DNA of 64,000 nucleotides, taken from positions 1,736,001-1,800,000 of the forward strand of contig NZ_CP059404.1 of the NCBI RefSeq assembly GCF_014217255.1, in the 5' to 3' direction. Each line of letters begins with the position of its first letter. Positions within the stretch are counted from its first letter, which is position 1. The notes below the pieces were generated by a model that was not told the origin of the DNA, did not search any database, and worked only from the letters and a program-made list of their open reading frames with translations. The DNA comes from Corynebacterium incognita. GTDB lineage: Bacteria > Actinomycetota > Actinomycetes > Mycobacteriales > Mycobacteriaceae. A program made the position numbers and the translations under genes. Below are positions 1 to 8,923 of this stretch, one piece after another.

Positions 1-878
1 AACGGGACCGCCCGTGCCTGCGGGCGCTGCAGGCTGGTGAGCCGGTGTGCCGCGGCCTCAAATCCGGTACCGAATTCGATGGCCACCGCGTCCATGTCGT
101 AGCGCAGGTTCTCCACCGTTTCCAGGAACGGCTCGTAAGGCATGACGACGGCCGCGGCGAAGTACTTAGCCAGGTCCTTGCGTGCCATCGCCTGCGCCCC
201 GGGGGTGGGCAGCGGGGCGCTGAGCTCCTCGAGTAGCTCGCTGTAGGCCCGGGTGCAGTAGTTCATAGCCAGGTCGAAGACGAGCTGGGACTCCGCCAGA
301 CCGCTGCGCAGGGACAAGTCCCGGGTTGCGGGGTCAAAATGGCTACGCGGGCCCTCCCGGTGGCGGCTAGAACGTACGTTAATGCCAAAGTCCCGGTCGA
401 AGATGGCGCTCAGCCGCGTCAGTCGCGTGAGCTGATCTCCCAGCGACGCGGCGAAGGCTTCCGCCCGCGTGTCCAGCTGGTCGATGTAGGCACGGCCGTC
501 GTAGAAGAAGTCGCGTACCAACTGGTGGTCCTGCGGCGGCGGGGCGGCTTCCACCCGGTGGGAGAGGGCGGCCAGATCCGAGGCGGCGTCAGGGAAACGA
601 TCGGCCAGGTCCATGAGCGCGGCGTCGTCAAGCGCGGGCAAGGTAGCGCGAAGCTCGCTGAGCAGGCGGGCGTCCGGGGCATCAGAGAAGTAGCTGGGGT
701 CGGTATCGAAGTTGTTGGCCAGCGTCAGCAGCACCGTGACGGTGAGCGGGCGTTGGTCGTTTTCGATTTGGTTGAGGTAGCTCACGGACAGTCCGAGTTT
801 CTTGGCCATCTCCACCTGGGTGAGCCTGTGGGCGCGGCGAAGCGCGTGGATCTTTGCCCCCGCGTAGTGCTTGCGCAT
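1..878 (-). CDS. prpR: PrpR/RamB-family transcriptional regulator (partial, 3' end outside window)
   Basis: About 292 codons are open from ATG at 878 to the window edge, with a good ribosome site (AGGAGGAAC on the minus strand) just upstream. The N-terminus is an XRE-type helix-turn-helix (RRAHRLTQVEMAKKLGLSVS, then YLNQIENDQRPLT). The following region resembles the short-chain fatty-acyl regulator family that contains RamB and PrpR. It is divergent from prpDBC, as expected for the local activator of propionate catabolism, so it probably senses a 2-methylcitrate-cycle metabolite or acyl-CoA and acts in the 165-bp gap. The family is clear; the name PrpR rather than RamB rests on the neighbours. 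Confidence 0.85.
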   Translation of the reverse strand, partial: MRKHYAGAKIHALRRAHRLTQVEMAKKLGLSVSYLNQIENDQRPLTVTVLLTLANNFDTDPSYFSDAPDARLLSELRATLPALDDAALMDLADRFPDAASDLAALSHRVEAAPPPQDHQLVRDFFYDGRAYIDQLDTRAEAFAASLGDQLTRLTRLSAIFDRDFGINVRSSRHREGPRSHFDPATRDLSLRSGLAESQLVFDLAMNYCTRAYSELLEELSAPLPTPGAQAMARKDLAKYFAAAVVMPYEPFLETVENLRYDMDAVAIEFGTGFEAAAHRLTSLQRPQARAVP

Positions 879-1043
879 TGTTCCTCCTGCGATGGTTTAT
901 GCGGCTGACGTGCGAGTTTCACTGATTTCGCGAACTTGAAAGCTTAATGCCACATTCTTTTGCACATTGTACTATGCCGCACAACACTTTTTGTGGATTA
1001 TTGTGAGCTGAAACTCACTATCGATTGCTTCAGGAGGCAGCAC
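879..1043. promoter_or_regulatory. divergent prpR/prpD control region
   Basis: This 165-bp gap holds both promoters. An 8-bp inverted pair, GAGTTTCA (914–921) and TGAAACTC (1009–1016), spans most of it. The stretch around 957–985 contains TTTTGCACA and CCGCACAAC, loosely like the TTTGCAAA core bound by RamB/PrpR proteins. The prpD ribosome site CAGGAGG precedes ATG 1044. That these are binding sites is inference. Confidence 0.5.
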
Positions 1044-2561
1044 ATGATCGACCATTCCGTTCGCACCCGCAAATCCGCCGAAGAATTCCCCATCGAAGAG
1101 CATCTGGCTTACAAGATCGCACAAGTAGCCGCCGACCCGGTAGAGGTCCCCGCCGAGACGGAAGAGATGATCATCAACCGCATCATCGACAACGCCGCGG
1201 TCTCCGCCGCCTCCGCTTTGCGACGCCCCGTCACCGTCGCCCGCGCCATGGCCGCCGCCCGTCCCGTCGCGACCGAAGGCAAAGGCGCCTCCGTCTTCGG
1301 ACTTCAGGGCAAGTACGGCGCCGAATGGGCCGCCCTGGCCAACGGCACTGCCGTGCGTGAGCTCGACTTCCACGACACCTTCCTCGCTGCCGAATACTCC
1401 CACCCGGGCGACAACATCCCGCCGATCCTCGCCGCCGCCCAGCAGGCGGGCACGAACGGCAAGCAACTCATCCGCGGCCTGGCCACCGGCTACGAAATCC
1501 AGGTCGACCTAGTGCGCGGCATGTGCCTCCACGAGCACAAGATCGACCACGTGGCGCACCTCGGGCCGTCGGCAGCCGCGGGCATGGGTACCCTCCTGGA
1601 CCTAGACGTGGACACCATCTACCAGGCCATCGGCCAAGCGTTGCACACCACCACCGCCACCCGCCAGTCCCGCAAGGGCCTCATCTCCTCCTGGAAGGCC
1701 TTCGCCCCGGCGTTCGCCGGCAAGATGGCCATGGAGGCCGTGGACCGGGCCATGCGCGGCGAGGGCGCACCCGCCCCGATCTGGGAGGGCGAGGACGGCT
1801 TCATCGCCTGGATGCTGCACTCCCCGGAGCGCACTTACACCATCCCGCTGCCGGGCCCGGGCGAGGAAAAGCGCGGCATCCTGGACACCTACACCAAGGA
1901 ACACTCCGCCGAATACCAGTCCCAGGCGCCCATCGACCTCGCGCGCCGCATGAAGGCCACCCTGGAGGACAAGGGCCTGAAGCTCGGGGACATTGAGTCC
2001 ATCGTCCTACACACCTCCCACCACACGCACTACGTCATCGGCACCGGCGCGAACGACCCACAGAAGATGGACCCGAAGGCCTCCCGCGAGACCCTGGACC
2101 ACTCCATCATGTACATCTTCGCCGTCGCCCTCGAAGACGGGACCTGGCACCACCAGCGCTCCTACGATCCGGAACGCGCCGCGCGCCCGGAGACCGTGGC
2201 CCTGTGGCACAAGGTCTCCACCGTCGAGGATGAGGAGTGGACCCGCCGCTACCACTCCACCGACCCGAACGAGAAGGCCTTTGGTGCCCGCGCCGTCATC
2301 ACCTTCGCTGACGGCACTGTGGTCGACGACGAGCTGGCCGTGGCCGACGCCCACCCGCTCGGCGCCCGCCCATTCGCCCGCGAGCAGTACATCGCTAAGT
2401 TCCGCACTCTCGCCGAGGGCATCGTAGCGCCTGAGGAGCAGGACCGCTTCCTCGCCGCGGCGGAGAACCTGGCGAACCTCGAGGACCTCTCCGAGCTCAA
2501 CATCGAGCTTGCCGACGACGTCCTGGCTACCGCGGCACCCATCAAGGAAGGACTGTTCTAG
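1044..2561 (+). CDS. prpD: 2-methylcitrate dehydratase PrpD
   Basis: 505 residues of the MmgE/PrpD family. It dehydrates 2-methylcitrate in the methylcitrate cycle that consumes propionyl-CoA. I chose ATG 1044 because CAGGAGG lies 7 nt upstream; the frame opens earlier at 960, but that extension has no ribosome site and runs through the promoter. The family core is visible, e.g. [20 protein letters not shown] and ELDFHDTF in the first third. First gene of a prpD-prpB-prpC operon: the prpB start lies 2 nt after the prpD stop. Cytoplasmic. Very likely controlled from the divergent prpR side. Confidence 0.93.
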   Translation: MIDHSVRTRKSAEEFPIEEHLAYKIAQVAADPVEVPAETEEMIINRIIDNAAVSAASALRRPVTVARAMAAARPVATEGKGASVFGLQGKYGAEWAALANGTAVRELDFHDTFLAAEYSHPGDNIPPILAAAQQAGTNGKQLIRGLATGYEIQVDLVRGMCLHEHKIDHVAHLGPSAAAGMGTLLDLDVDTIYQAIGQALHTTTATRQSRKGLISSWKAFAPAFAGKMAMEAVDRAMRGEGAPAPIWEGEDGFIAWMLHSPERTYTIPLPGPGEEKRGILDTYTKEHSAEYQSQAPIDLARRMKATLEDKGLKLGDIESIVLHTSHHTHYVIGTGANDPQKMDPKASRETLDHSIMYIFAVALEDGTWHHQRSYDPERAARPETVALWHKVSTVEDEEWTRRYHSTDPNEKAFGARAVITFADGTVVDDELAVADAHPLGARPFAREQYIAKFRTLAEGIVAPEEQDRFLAAAENLANLEDLSELNIELADDVLATAAPIKEGLF

Positions 2562-2563
2562 CT

Positions 2564-3490
2564 ATGGCTGGTCTGTACAAATCCACCACCACCCCGGCGG
2601 ACAAGCGCAAAGCTTTCAAAGACGCGCTGACCTCCGGCAACATCGTCACCCTCCCGGGCGCCTTCAATCCGCTATCCGCGCGGCTCATCCAAGACCTCGG
2701 CGGCTTCGGCGGCGTGTACCTCTCCGGTGCCGTGCTGGCCAATGACCTGGGTCTGCCGGACATCGGGTTGACCACACTCACCGAGGTGGCCACCCGCGCC
2801 GGGCAGGTGGCCCGCGCCACGGACCTGCCGGTGCTTGTCGACGCCGATACCGGCTTCGGCGAACCCATGTCCGCCGCCCGCACCGTCTCCGAGCTGGAAT
2901 CGGCTGGCCTCGCCGGCTGCCATCTGGAAGACCAGGTCAACCCGAAGCGCTGCGGCCACCTGGACGGCAAAGAAGTAGTGGCCACCGACGTGATGGTCCG
3001 CCGCATCAAGGCCGCGGCAGAGGAGCGCACCGACGACAACTTCATCATCTGTGCGCGTACCGACGCCGCGGGCGTTGAGGGCATCGACTCCGCCATCGAG
3101 CGCGCGAAAGCTTACGCGGACGCCGGCGCGGACCTCATCTTCACCGAGGCGCTGTACACCCGCGAGGACTTTGAGAAGTTCCGGGCCGCCGTGGACACCC
3201 CGCTGCTGGCCAATATGACCGAGTTTGGCAAGACCGAGCTGCAGTCCGCCACCACGCTGGGCGACATCGGCTACAACGCCGTGATCTGGCCCGTCTCTGC
3301 TTTCCGCGTAGCCATGGGTGCCGCCGAGGAATTCTACGGCGACCTGCGCGACAAGGGAATCCAAACCGACTGGCTCGAGCGCATGCAACACCGCTCCCGC
3401 CTCTACGAGCTCGTCCGTTACGAGGAGTACAACGCCTTCGACACCTCGGTGTTCACCTACTCCAAGGACACCTACAAGCCCACCTTCTGA
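2564..3490 (+). CDS. prpB: methylisocitrate lyase PrpB
   Basis: 308 residues of the isocitrate lyase/PEP mutase superfamily. It cleaves 2-methylisocitrate to pyruvate and succinate. The signature KRCGH around residue 127 is the PrpB form of the catalytic loop that carries the active Cys. Conserved metal-site features DADTGFGE and EDQVNPKRCGH are intact. The start follows the prpD stop after 2 nt, with an AAGGAAGGA site inside the prpD end, so the two are translationally coupled. Full length for the family. Confidence 0.94.
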   Translation: MAGLYKSTTTPADKRKAFKDALTSGNIVTLPGAFNPLSARLIQDLGGFGGVYLSGAVLANDLGLPDIGLTTLTEVATRAGQVARATDLPVLVDADTGFGEPMSAARTVSELESAGLAGCHLEDQVNPKRCGHLDGKEVVATDVMVRRIKAAAEERTDDNFIICARTDAAGVEGIDSAIERAKAYADAGADLIFTEALYTREDFEKFRAAVDTPLLANMTEFGKTELQSATTLGDIGYNAVIWPVSAFRVAMGAAEEFYGDLRDKGIQTDWLERMQHRSRLYELVRYEEYNAFDTSVFTYSKDTYKPTF

Positions 3491-3531
3491 CCCCACCTCC
3501 GTTAACGACTACTACGACAAGGAGAAAGACC

Positions 3532-4716
3532 ATGTCTGACACCACTGCTTCCACGAACACCGACAAGAAGACCGAACAGCCGGAGGTCCGCAAGGGCCTC
3601 TACGGCGTGGTCGTGGACGAGACCGCGATTTCCAAGGTGGTCCCGGAAACCAACTCCCTGACCTACCGCGGCTACCCCGTCCAGGAGCTCGCCCGCTACA
3701 CCTCCTTCGAAGAGGTGGCCTACCTGCTGTGGAACGGCCGCCTGCCTAAGCAAGAATCTCTCATCCGCTTCTCCGCTCGCGAAAAGGCGCTGCGCCACCT
3801 GGACCGTCACCTCATTGACCTGATTATGTCCATGCCGCTGTCCTGCCACCCCATGGACGTGCTGCGCACCGCGGTGTCCTTCATCGGCGCCCAGGACCCG
3901 GAGGAGTACACCAAGGACTCCGAGCACATCCGCCGCACCGCGCTGGAGCTCATGGCCAAGATCCCCACCATCATCGCACTGGACATCCGCCGCCGTCGCG
4001 GCGAAGGCTACATCGAGCCCTCGCGCAAGAAGGGATTCGCGGAGAACTTCCTGTGGATGGTCTTCGGCGAGGAGGAAGGCTCCCCGGCGCTCAACCGCGC
4101 TGACGTGGAGGCCTTTGACAAGTCCCTTATCCTCTATGCCGAGCACTCCTTCAACGCTTCGACCTTCACCGGACGCGTGATTACCTCTACGATGTCTGAC
4201 ACCTACTCCGCCATCGTGGGCGCCATCGGCGCACTCAAGGGCCCGCTGCACGGCGGCGCCAACGAGGCCGTCATGAAGAACTTCCTGGAGATTGACGATC
4301 CCGCGAAGGTGGAGGAGTGGACCAAGAACAAGTTGGCCAACAAGGAACTGGTCATGGGCTTCGGTCACCGCGTGTACAAGAAGGGGGACTCGCGCGTGCC
4401 GACCATGGAGGCCGCCTTCAAGGAGCTGGCCGCCAACCACGGGCAGGAAAAGTGGGTGGAGATGTACGACATCATGGCCCAGACCATGTACGACAACACC
4501 TCGATCAATATCCGCCCGAACCTGGACTTCCCAGCCGGCCCGGCGTACCACATTCTGGGCTTTGACATCGAGTTCTTCACGCCTATCTTCGTCATGGCGC
4601 GCATCACCGGCTGGACCGCGCACATCGTTGAACAGAACGAAAACAACTCGCTCATCCGCCCGCTGTCCGCGTACGTCGGCGAGGAACAGCGCACCGTTCC
4701 GCCGAAGTCTTTCTAG
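3532..4716 (+). CDS. prpC: 2-methylcitrate synthase PrpC
   Basis: 394 residues of the citrate synthase family. It condenses propionyl-CoA with oxaloacetate. Catalytic motifs are present: LHGGANEAV, GFGHRVYKKGD, and the final Asp region (RPNLDFPAGPAYHILG). A clean AAGGAGAAAG ribosome site precedes ATG 3532, 41 bp after prpB. Length and operon position favour 2-methylcitrate synthase over the housekeeping citrate synthase GltA, which is longer and lies elsewhere in corynebacteria. Confidence 0.92.
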   Translation: MSDTTASTNTDKKTEQPEVRKGLYGVVVDETAISKVVPETNSLTYRGYPVQELARYTSFEEVAYLLWNGRLPKQESLIRFSAREKALRHLDRHLIDLIMSMPLSCHPMDVLRTAVSFIGAQDPEEYTKDSEHIRRTALELMAKIPTIIALDIRRRRGEGYIEPSRKKGFAENFLWMVFGEEEGSPALNRADVEAFDKSLILYAEHSFNASTFTGRVITSTMSDTYSAIVGAIGALKGPLHGGANEAVMKNFLEIDDPAKVEEWTKNKLANKELVMGFGHRVYKKGDSRVPTMEAAFKELAANHGQEKWVEMYDIMAQTMYDNTSINIRPNLDFPAGPAYHILGFDIEFFTPIFVMARITGWTAHIVEQNENNSLIRPLSAYVGEEQRTVPPKSF

Positions 4717-4801
4717 CCCCGGGCAACGGCGGGGGAGTGCGCGTGGAAAATATATCCATAATAAGTTTCTCTGTGACGCGAAATAACCTAATATTTCTCA
4801 C

Positions 4802-5239
4802 ATGAACAGGGATTCTGCGGGAGTGGAACAGTGGACCACCGGGCGCGAATTGGGCGCCGCCCGGTGGTGGCGCGTCCCCTGGGTCGAGGTGCTGTTTCTC
4901 CTTCTCGGCATCATCCGTATCGCGCTGCATTTTAGGATTCCCCACTGGCAAGAGGATGGCCTCTTTGACGGTGTCATCCTCGTCTTTGTTGGTGCCATTG
5001 CGCTGACCATGTCGGTGATGCTCCTCAACGTCTCCGTGAACACACTTATTTTTGATCTCGCCCACGTGGTTGGCGGGCTGGCCATCGCTACTTTCGTCAT
5101 CTGGTATCCTTTCGGCGAGATCCCCGTTGGGGTCATGCTGTTTTTGTGGGTGAGCTTCGCCATGATTTTCGCCGGCATGTCCAGTGCGGTCCGACGCGTG
5201 GGTGCACGGATGTTCCCCACGTGGCACGACGAGTACTAA
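4802..5239 (+). CDS. small four-helix membrane protein, function unknown
   Basis: 145 residues. After a polar N-terminus there are about four hydrophobic segments (roughly residues 28–44, 55–76, 80–100 and 106–126), ending in a short basic cytoplasmic-type tail. I recognise no domain. It lies 85 bp after prpC in the same direction, behind an AT-rich stretch (4749–4797) that could carry its own promoter, so membership of the prp operon is doubtful. It could equally be a neighbour of pyc. Confidence 0.65.
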   Translation: MNRDSAGVEQWTTGRELGAARWWRVPWVEVLFLLLGIIRIALHFRIPHWQEDGLFDGVILVFVGAIALTMSVMLLNVSVNTLIFDLAHVVGGLAIATFVIWYPFGEIPVGVMLFLWVSFAMIFAGMSSAVRRVGARMFPTWHDEY

Positions 5240-5396
5240 ATCAGCGAGTCAATCGCGGCACTCCAGGCGGGAGCGCTACCCGCGAGGGGTGAGAATTGTT
5301 CTACTTTTCGGGGCATAAGTCACGTCGTTGTACTAAATTAGATCAATGTCATAGCAAAGTGAGTGAAGTCACCAATGCGAAAGGACCACCCTTAAC
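5240..5396 (+). promoter_or_regulatory. pyc upstream region
   Basis: 157 bp before pyc. A small GC hairpin (GCGGG 5267–5271, CCCGC 5279–5283) may end the preceding transcript. The A/T-rich part near 5330–5345 is the likely promoter. An AGTGA-N6-TCACC element (5358–5373) resembles a CRP/GlxR site but differs at both outer positions. An AAAGGA ribosome site precedes the GTG start. Confidence 0.35.
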
Positions 5397-8300
5397 GTGC
5401 CAGCTCAACAGCTTCCTTCCTTTAGAAAAATTCTCGTTGCAAACCGCGGCGAAATCGCAGTGCGCGCGTTCCGCGCCGCTTTTGAGACCGGCGCGAAGAC
5501 CGTTGCCGTGTACCCGCGCGAGGACCGCAATTCCTTCCACCGCTCCTTCGCGGACGAGGCCGTACGAATCGGGGAAACCGGCTCGCCGGTAAAGGCCTAC
5601 CTGGACATTGATGAGATGATCCGCGCCGCCAAGAAGTCCGGCGCGGACGCCATTTACCCCGGTTATGGTTTCCTCTCCGAGCGCACCGAACTCGCGCAAG
5701 CCTGTGCCGACAACGGCATCACCTTTATCGGCCCCGCCCCGTCCACCCTGGACCTGACCGGCGACAAGGCCGCCGCCGTCGAAGCCGCGGAGGCCGCGGG
5801 CCTGCCTACCCTCCAAGACTCCGAGCCCTCCACGGACGTCGATAAGCTCGCAGAGTACGCGAAGGACTTCACCTTCCCAGTCTTCGTCAAGGCCGTGGCA
5901 GGCGGCGGTGGTCGCGGCATGCGCTTCGTCGAGAGGCCCGAAGACCTCAAGGAAAAGGCCGCCGAGGCCTCCCGCGAGGCCGAGGCCGCGTTCGGCGACG
6001 GCCACGTTTACCTCGAGACCGCGGTGATTCGCCCGCAACACATCGAGGTGCAGATCCTGGCGGACTCCCAGGGGAACGTCATGCACCTGTTTGAGCGTGA
6101 CTGCTCCCTGCAGCGCCGCCACCAGAAGGTCGTGGAAATTGCCCCTGCGCCGTTCCTGGACCCAGAGCTACGCGACCGCATCTGTGCCGACGCCGTCAAG
6201 TTCTGCGAGCACATTAAGTACCAGGGTGCGGGAACCGTGGAATTCCTCGTCGATGAAAACGGAAACCACGTTTTCATCGAGATGAACCCGCGCGTGCAGG
6301 TGGAGCACACCGTGACCGAAGAGGTTACCGGCGTGGACATCGTGAAGTCCCAGATGTATATCGCCGCCGGCGCCTCCCTGGAGGACCTAGACCTGCGTCA
6401 GGAAGACATCAAGCTCACCGGCTCCGCGCTGCAGTGCCGCATCACCACGGAGGACCCCAACAACGGTTTCCGCCCGGACACCGGCACCCTGACCGCATAC
6501 CGTTCGCCGGGCGGCGCGGGTGTGCGTCTCGACGGCGCGGCGTCTGTCGGCGCCGAGATTTCCCCCAACTTCGACTCCCTGCTGGTCAAGATGACCTGTC
6601 GCGGCGTGGACTTCAAGACCGCCGTGGCGCGTGCACAGCGTGCCCTCAACGAATTCACCGTCGCGGGCGTGTCGACGAACATCGGCTTCCTGCGCGCACT
6701 CCTGCGCGAGCCTGACTTCGTCAACAAGCGCGTGGACACCGGTTTCATCAACGAGCACCCGGACCTACTCAAGGCACCACCGGCCGTGGACGAGTCCGGC
6801 CGCATCATCGACTTCATCGCGGACGTGACGGTGAACAAGCCGAACGGCGAGCGCCCCACAAAGCTGCGCCCCTTTGACAAGATCCCAGCGTTCGACAAGT
6901 CCGCGCCGCTCCCGCGCGGTTCCCGCGACGACCTGCTGGAGCTGGGGCCGAAGGCTTGGGCGGAAAAGATCCGCCAGCAGCCTGCGCTCGGCGTGACGGA
7001 TACGACCTTCCGCGACGCGCACCAGTCCCTGCTGGCTACCCGCGTGCGCGGCACCGACCTCGTCACCGCCGCGGAGGCCGTGGCGCGGATGACGCCGAAC
7101 CTGTTCTCCGTGGAGGCCTGGGGCGGCGCGACCTACGACGTCGCCATGCGCTTCCTCAAGGAAGACCCCTGGGTGCGCCTGGATCTGCTGCGCGAAGCCA
7201 TGCCGAACCAGAACATCCAGATGCTGCTGCGCGGCCGTAACACCGTGGGCTATACCCCGTACCCGGATGATGTCTGTCGCGCCTTCGTCCAGGAGGCCGC
7301 CAAGTCTGGTGTGGATATCTTCCGTATCTTCGACGCGCTCAACGACGTCTCCCAGATGCGCCCGGCTATCGACGCCGTGCTGGAGACCGGCACCACCGTC
7401 GTTGAGGTGGCCATGGCGTACTCCGGCGACATGTGCTCGCCGAAGGAAAACCTCTACACGCTGGATTACTACCTCAAGCTGGCCGAAGAGATCGTCAACT
7501 CCGGTGCACACGTGCTGGCCATCAAGGACATGGCCGGCCTGCTGCGGCCGGAGTCCGCGTCCAAGCTTGTGATGGCGCTGCGCAGGGAATTCGACCTGCC
7601 CATCCACGTGCACACCCACGACACCGCAGGCGGCCAGTTGGCCACCTACTACGCGGCGGCACTGTCCGGCGCGGACGTCGTGGATGGCGCCTCCGCGCCG
7701 CTGGCGGGCACCACCTCCCAGCCGTCGCTGTCCGCCATCGTGGCGGCGTTTAGCAACTCCTCGCGCGACACTGGCTTGGACCTGCAAGCCATTTCCGACT
7801 TGGAGCCGTACTGGGAGGCCGTGCGCCAGCTCTACCGCCCGTTCGAAAACGGCATCCCGGGCCCGACCGGGCGCGTGTACAAGCATGAAATCCCCGGCGG
7901 CCAGCTGTCCAACCTGCGCGCCCAGGCCGTGGCGCTGGGCCTGGAGGATCGCTTCGAGATCATCGAAGACAACTACGCTTCCGTCAACGAGATGCTCGGC
8001 CGCCCCACCAAGGTCACCCCGTCCTCCAAGGTGGTCGGCGATCTGGCCCTGCACCTCGTAGGTGCGGGCGTGGACCCGGCCGACTTTGCGGAGAACCCGC
8101 AGAAGTACGACATCCCGGACTCCGTCATTGCCTTCCTGCGCGGCGAGCTGGGTACCCCTCCGGGCGGCTGGCCGGAGCTGCGTGACCGTGTGCTGTCCTC
8201 CCGCACCCCGGGTGAGGTCACGATCAAGGACGTGCCGGAAGAGGAAAAGCCGCACCTGACCTCCGAGAACTCCACCGAGCGCCGCGAGGCTCTCAACCGC

Positions 8301-8828
8301 CTGCTGTTCCCGAAGCAGTTCGAGGAGTTCAACGAGTTCCGCCGCCAGTACGGCAATACCGAGGCGCTCACGGACACGGTGTTCCTCTACGGCCTGGAGG
8401 AGGGCAACGACTACACGGTGCACTACTTCCCGGAGGGCTCCAACGACCGCGCGGACCTCAAGCCCATCACCCTTCGCCTGGACGCCATTGGCGAGCCGGA
8501 TGAGAAGGGCATGCGCAACGTGGTGCTTAACGTCAACGGCCAGATCCGCCCGATGAAGGTCCGCGACAACAACGTCGAGTCCTCCGTCGCCGCGGTGGAG
8601 AAGGCCGACCCCGCCAACGACGGCCACGTGGCCGCGCCGTTCGCGGGCGTCGTCAGCGCGACCGTGAACGCCGGCGACGAGGTCAAGGCCGGCGACCAGG
8701 TGGCCGTCATCGAGGCCATGAAGATGGAGGCCTCCATCTCTGCCACCAAGGACGGCGTCATCGAGCGCGTCGCCATCGCCGCCGCCACCAAGGTTGAGGG
8801 TGGTGACCTCATCGCGGTGATTAAGTAG
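5397..8828 (+). CDS. pyc: pyruvate carboxylase
   Basis: 1143 residues, the full length of single-chain Pyc. It is the anaplerotic ATP- and biotin-dependent carboxylation of pyruvate to oxaloacetate. Domains in order: biotin carboxylase (residues 9–460, with KAVAGGGGRGMR and EMNPRVQVEHTVTEE); carboxyltransferase (about 540–810, starting VTDTTFRDAHQSLLATR, with the lysine of AIKDMAG at 710, the carbamylated Lys of the family); and a C-terminal biotinyl domain with EAMKMEAS, acceptor Lys 1109. GTG start, chosen because homologues begin shortly before [17 protein letters not shown]. Monocistronic, ending in a strong hairpin. Confidence 0.97.
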   Translation: MPAQQLPSFRKILVANRGEIAVRAFRAAFETGAKTVAVYPREDRNSFHRSFADEAVRIGETGSPVKAYLDIDEMIRAAKKSGADAIYPGYGFLSERTELAQACADNGITFIGPAPSTLDLTGDKAAAVEAAEAAGLPTLQDSEPSTDVDKLAEYAKDFTFPVFVKAVAGGGGRGMRFVERPEDLKEKAAEASREAEAAFGDGHVYLETAVIRPQHIEVQILADSQGNVMHLFERDCSLQRRHQKVVEIAPAPFLDPELRDRICADAVKFCEHIKYQGAGTVEFLVDENGNHVFIEMNPRVQVEHTVTEEVTGVDIVKSQMYIAAGASLEDLDLRQEDIKLTGSALQCRITTEDPNNGFRPDTGTLTAYRSPGGAGVRLDGAASVGAEISPNFDSLLVKMTCRGVDFKTAVARAQRALNEFTVAGVSTNIGFLRALLREPDFVNKRVDTGFINEHPDLLKAPPAVDESGRIIDFIADVTVNKPNGERPTKLRPFDKIPAFDKSAPLPRGSRDDLLELGPKAWAEKIRQQPALGVTDTTFRDAHQSLLATRVRGTDLVTAAEAVARMTPNLFSVEAWGGATYDVAMRFLKEDPWVRLDLLREAMPNQNIQMLLRGRNTVGYTPYPDDVCRAFVQEAAKSGVDIFRIFDALNDVSQMRPAIDAVLETGTTVVEVAMAYSGDMCSPKENLYTLDYYLKLAEEIVNSGAHVLAIKDMAGLLRPESASKLVMALRREFDLPIHVHTHDTAGGQLATYYAAALSGADVVDGASAPLAGTTSQPSLSAIVAAFSNSSRDTGLDLQAISDLEPYWEAVRQLYRPFENGIPGPTGRVYKHEIPGGQLSNLRAQAVALGLEDRFEIIEDNYASVNEMLGRPTKVTPSSKVVGDLALHLVGAGVDPADFAENPQKYDIPDSVIAFLRGELGTPPGGWPELRDRVLSSRTPGEVTIKDVPEEEKPHLTSENSTERREALNRLLFPKQFEEFNEFRRQYGNTEALTDTVFLYGLEEGNDYTVHYFPEGSNDRADLKPITLRLDAIGEPDEKGMRNVVLNVNGQIRPMKVRDNNVESSVAAVEKADPANDGHVAAPFAGVVSATVNAGDEVKAGDQVAVIEAMKMEASISATKDGVIERVAIAAATKVEGGDLIAVIK

Positions 8829-8839
8829 GCGAAGGAACG

Positions 8840-8875
8840 CGAAACCCCGGCTCCAGGATTCGAGCCGGGGTTTCG
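8840..8875. terminator. bidirectional hairpin between pyc and accBC
   Basis: A perfect 14-bp inverted repeat, CGAAACCCCGGCTC (8840–8853) and GAGCCGGGGTTTCG (8862–8875), with an 8-nt loop. It lies between convergent pyc and accBC. There is no long T-run, but the A/T ends of the stem suit termination in both directions. Confidence 0.85.
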
Positions 8876-8923
8876 CAGTTGTTGCACACTATGCGGCGCC
8901 GGTAGCGGTGCCGCACGGAGAAA

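Noticed and set aside
5358..5373. CRP/GlxR-like site before pyc
   Set aside because: Both outermost bases of the TGTGA-N6-TCACA pattern are wrong, and it lies close to the ribosome site. Too weak to list as an operator.
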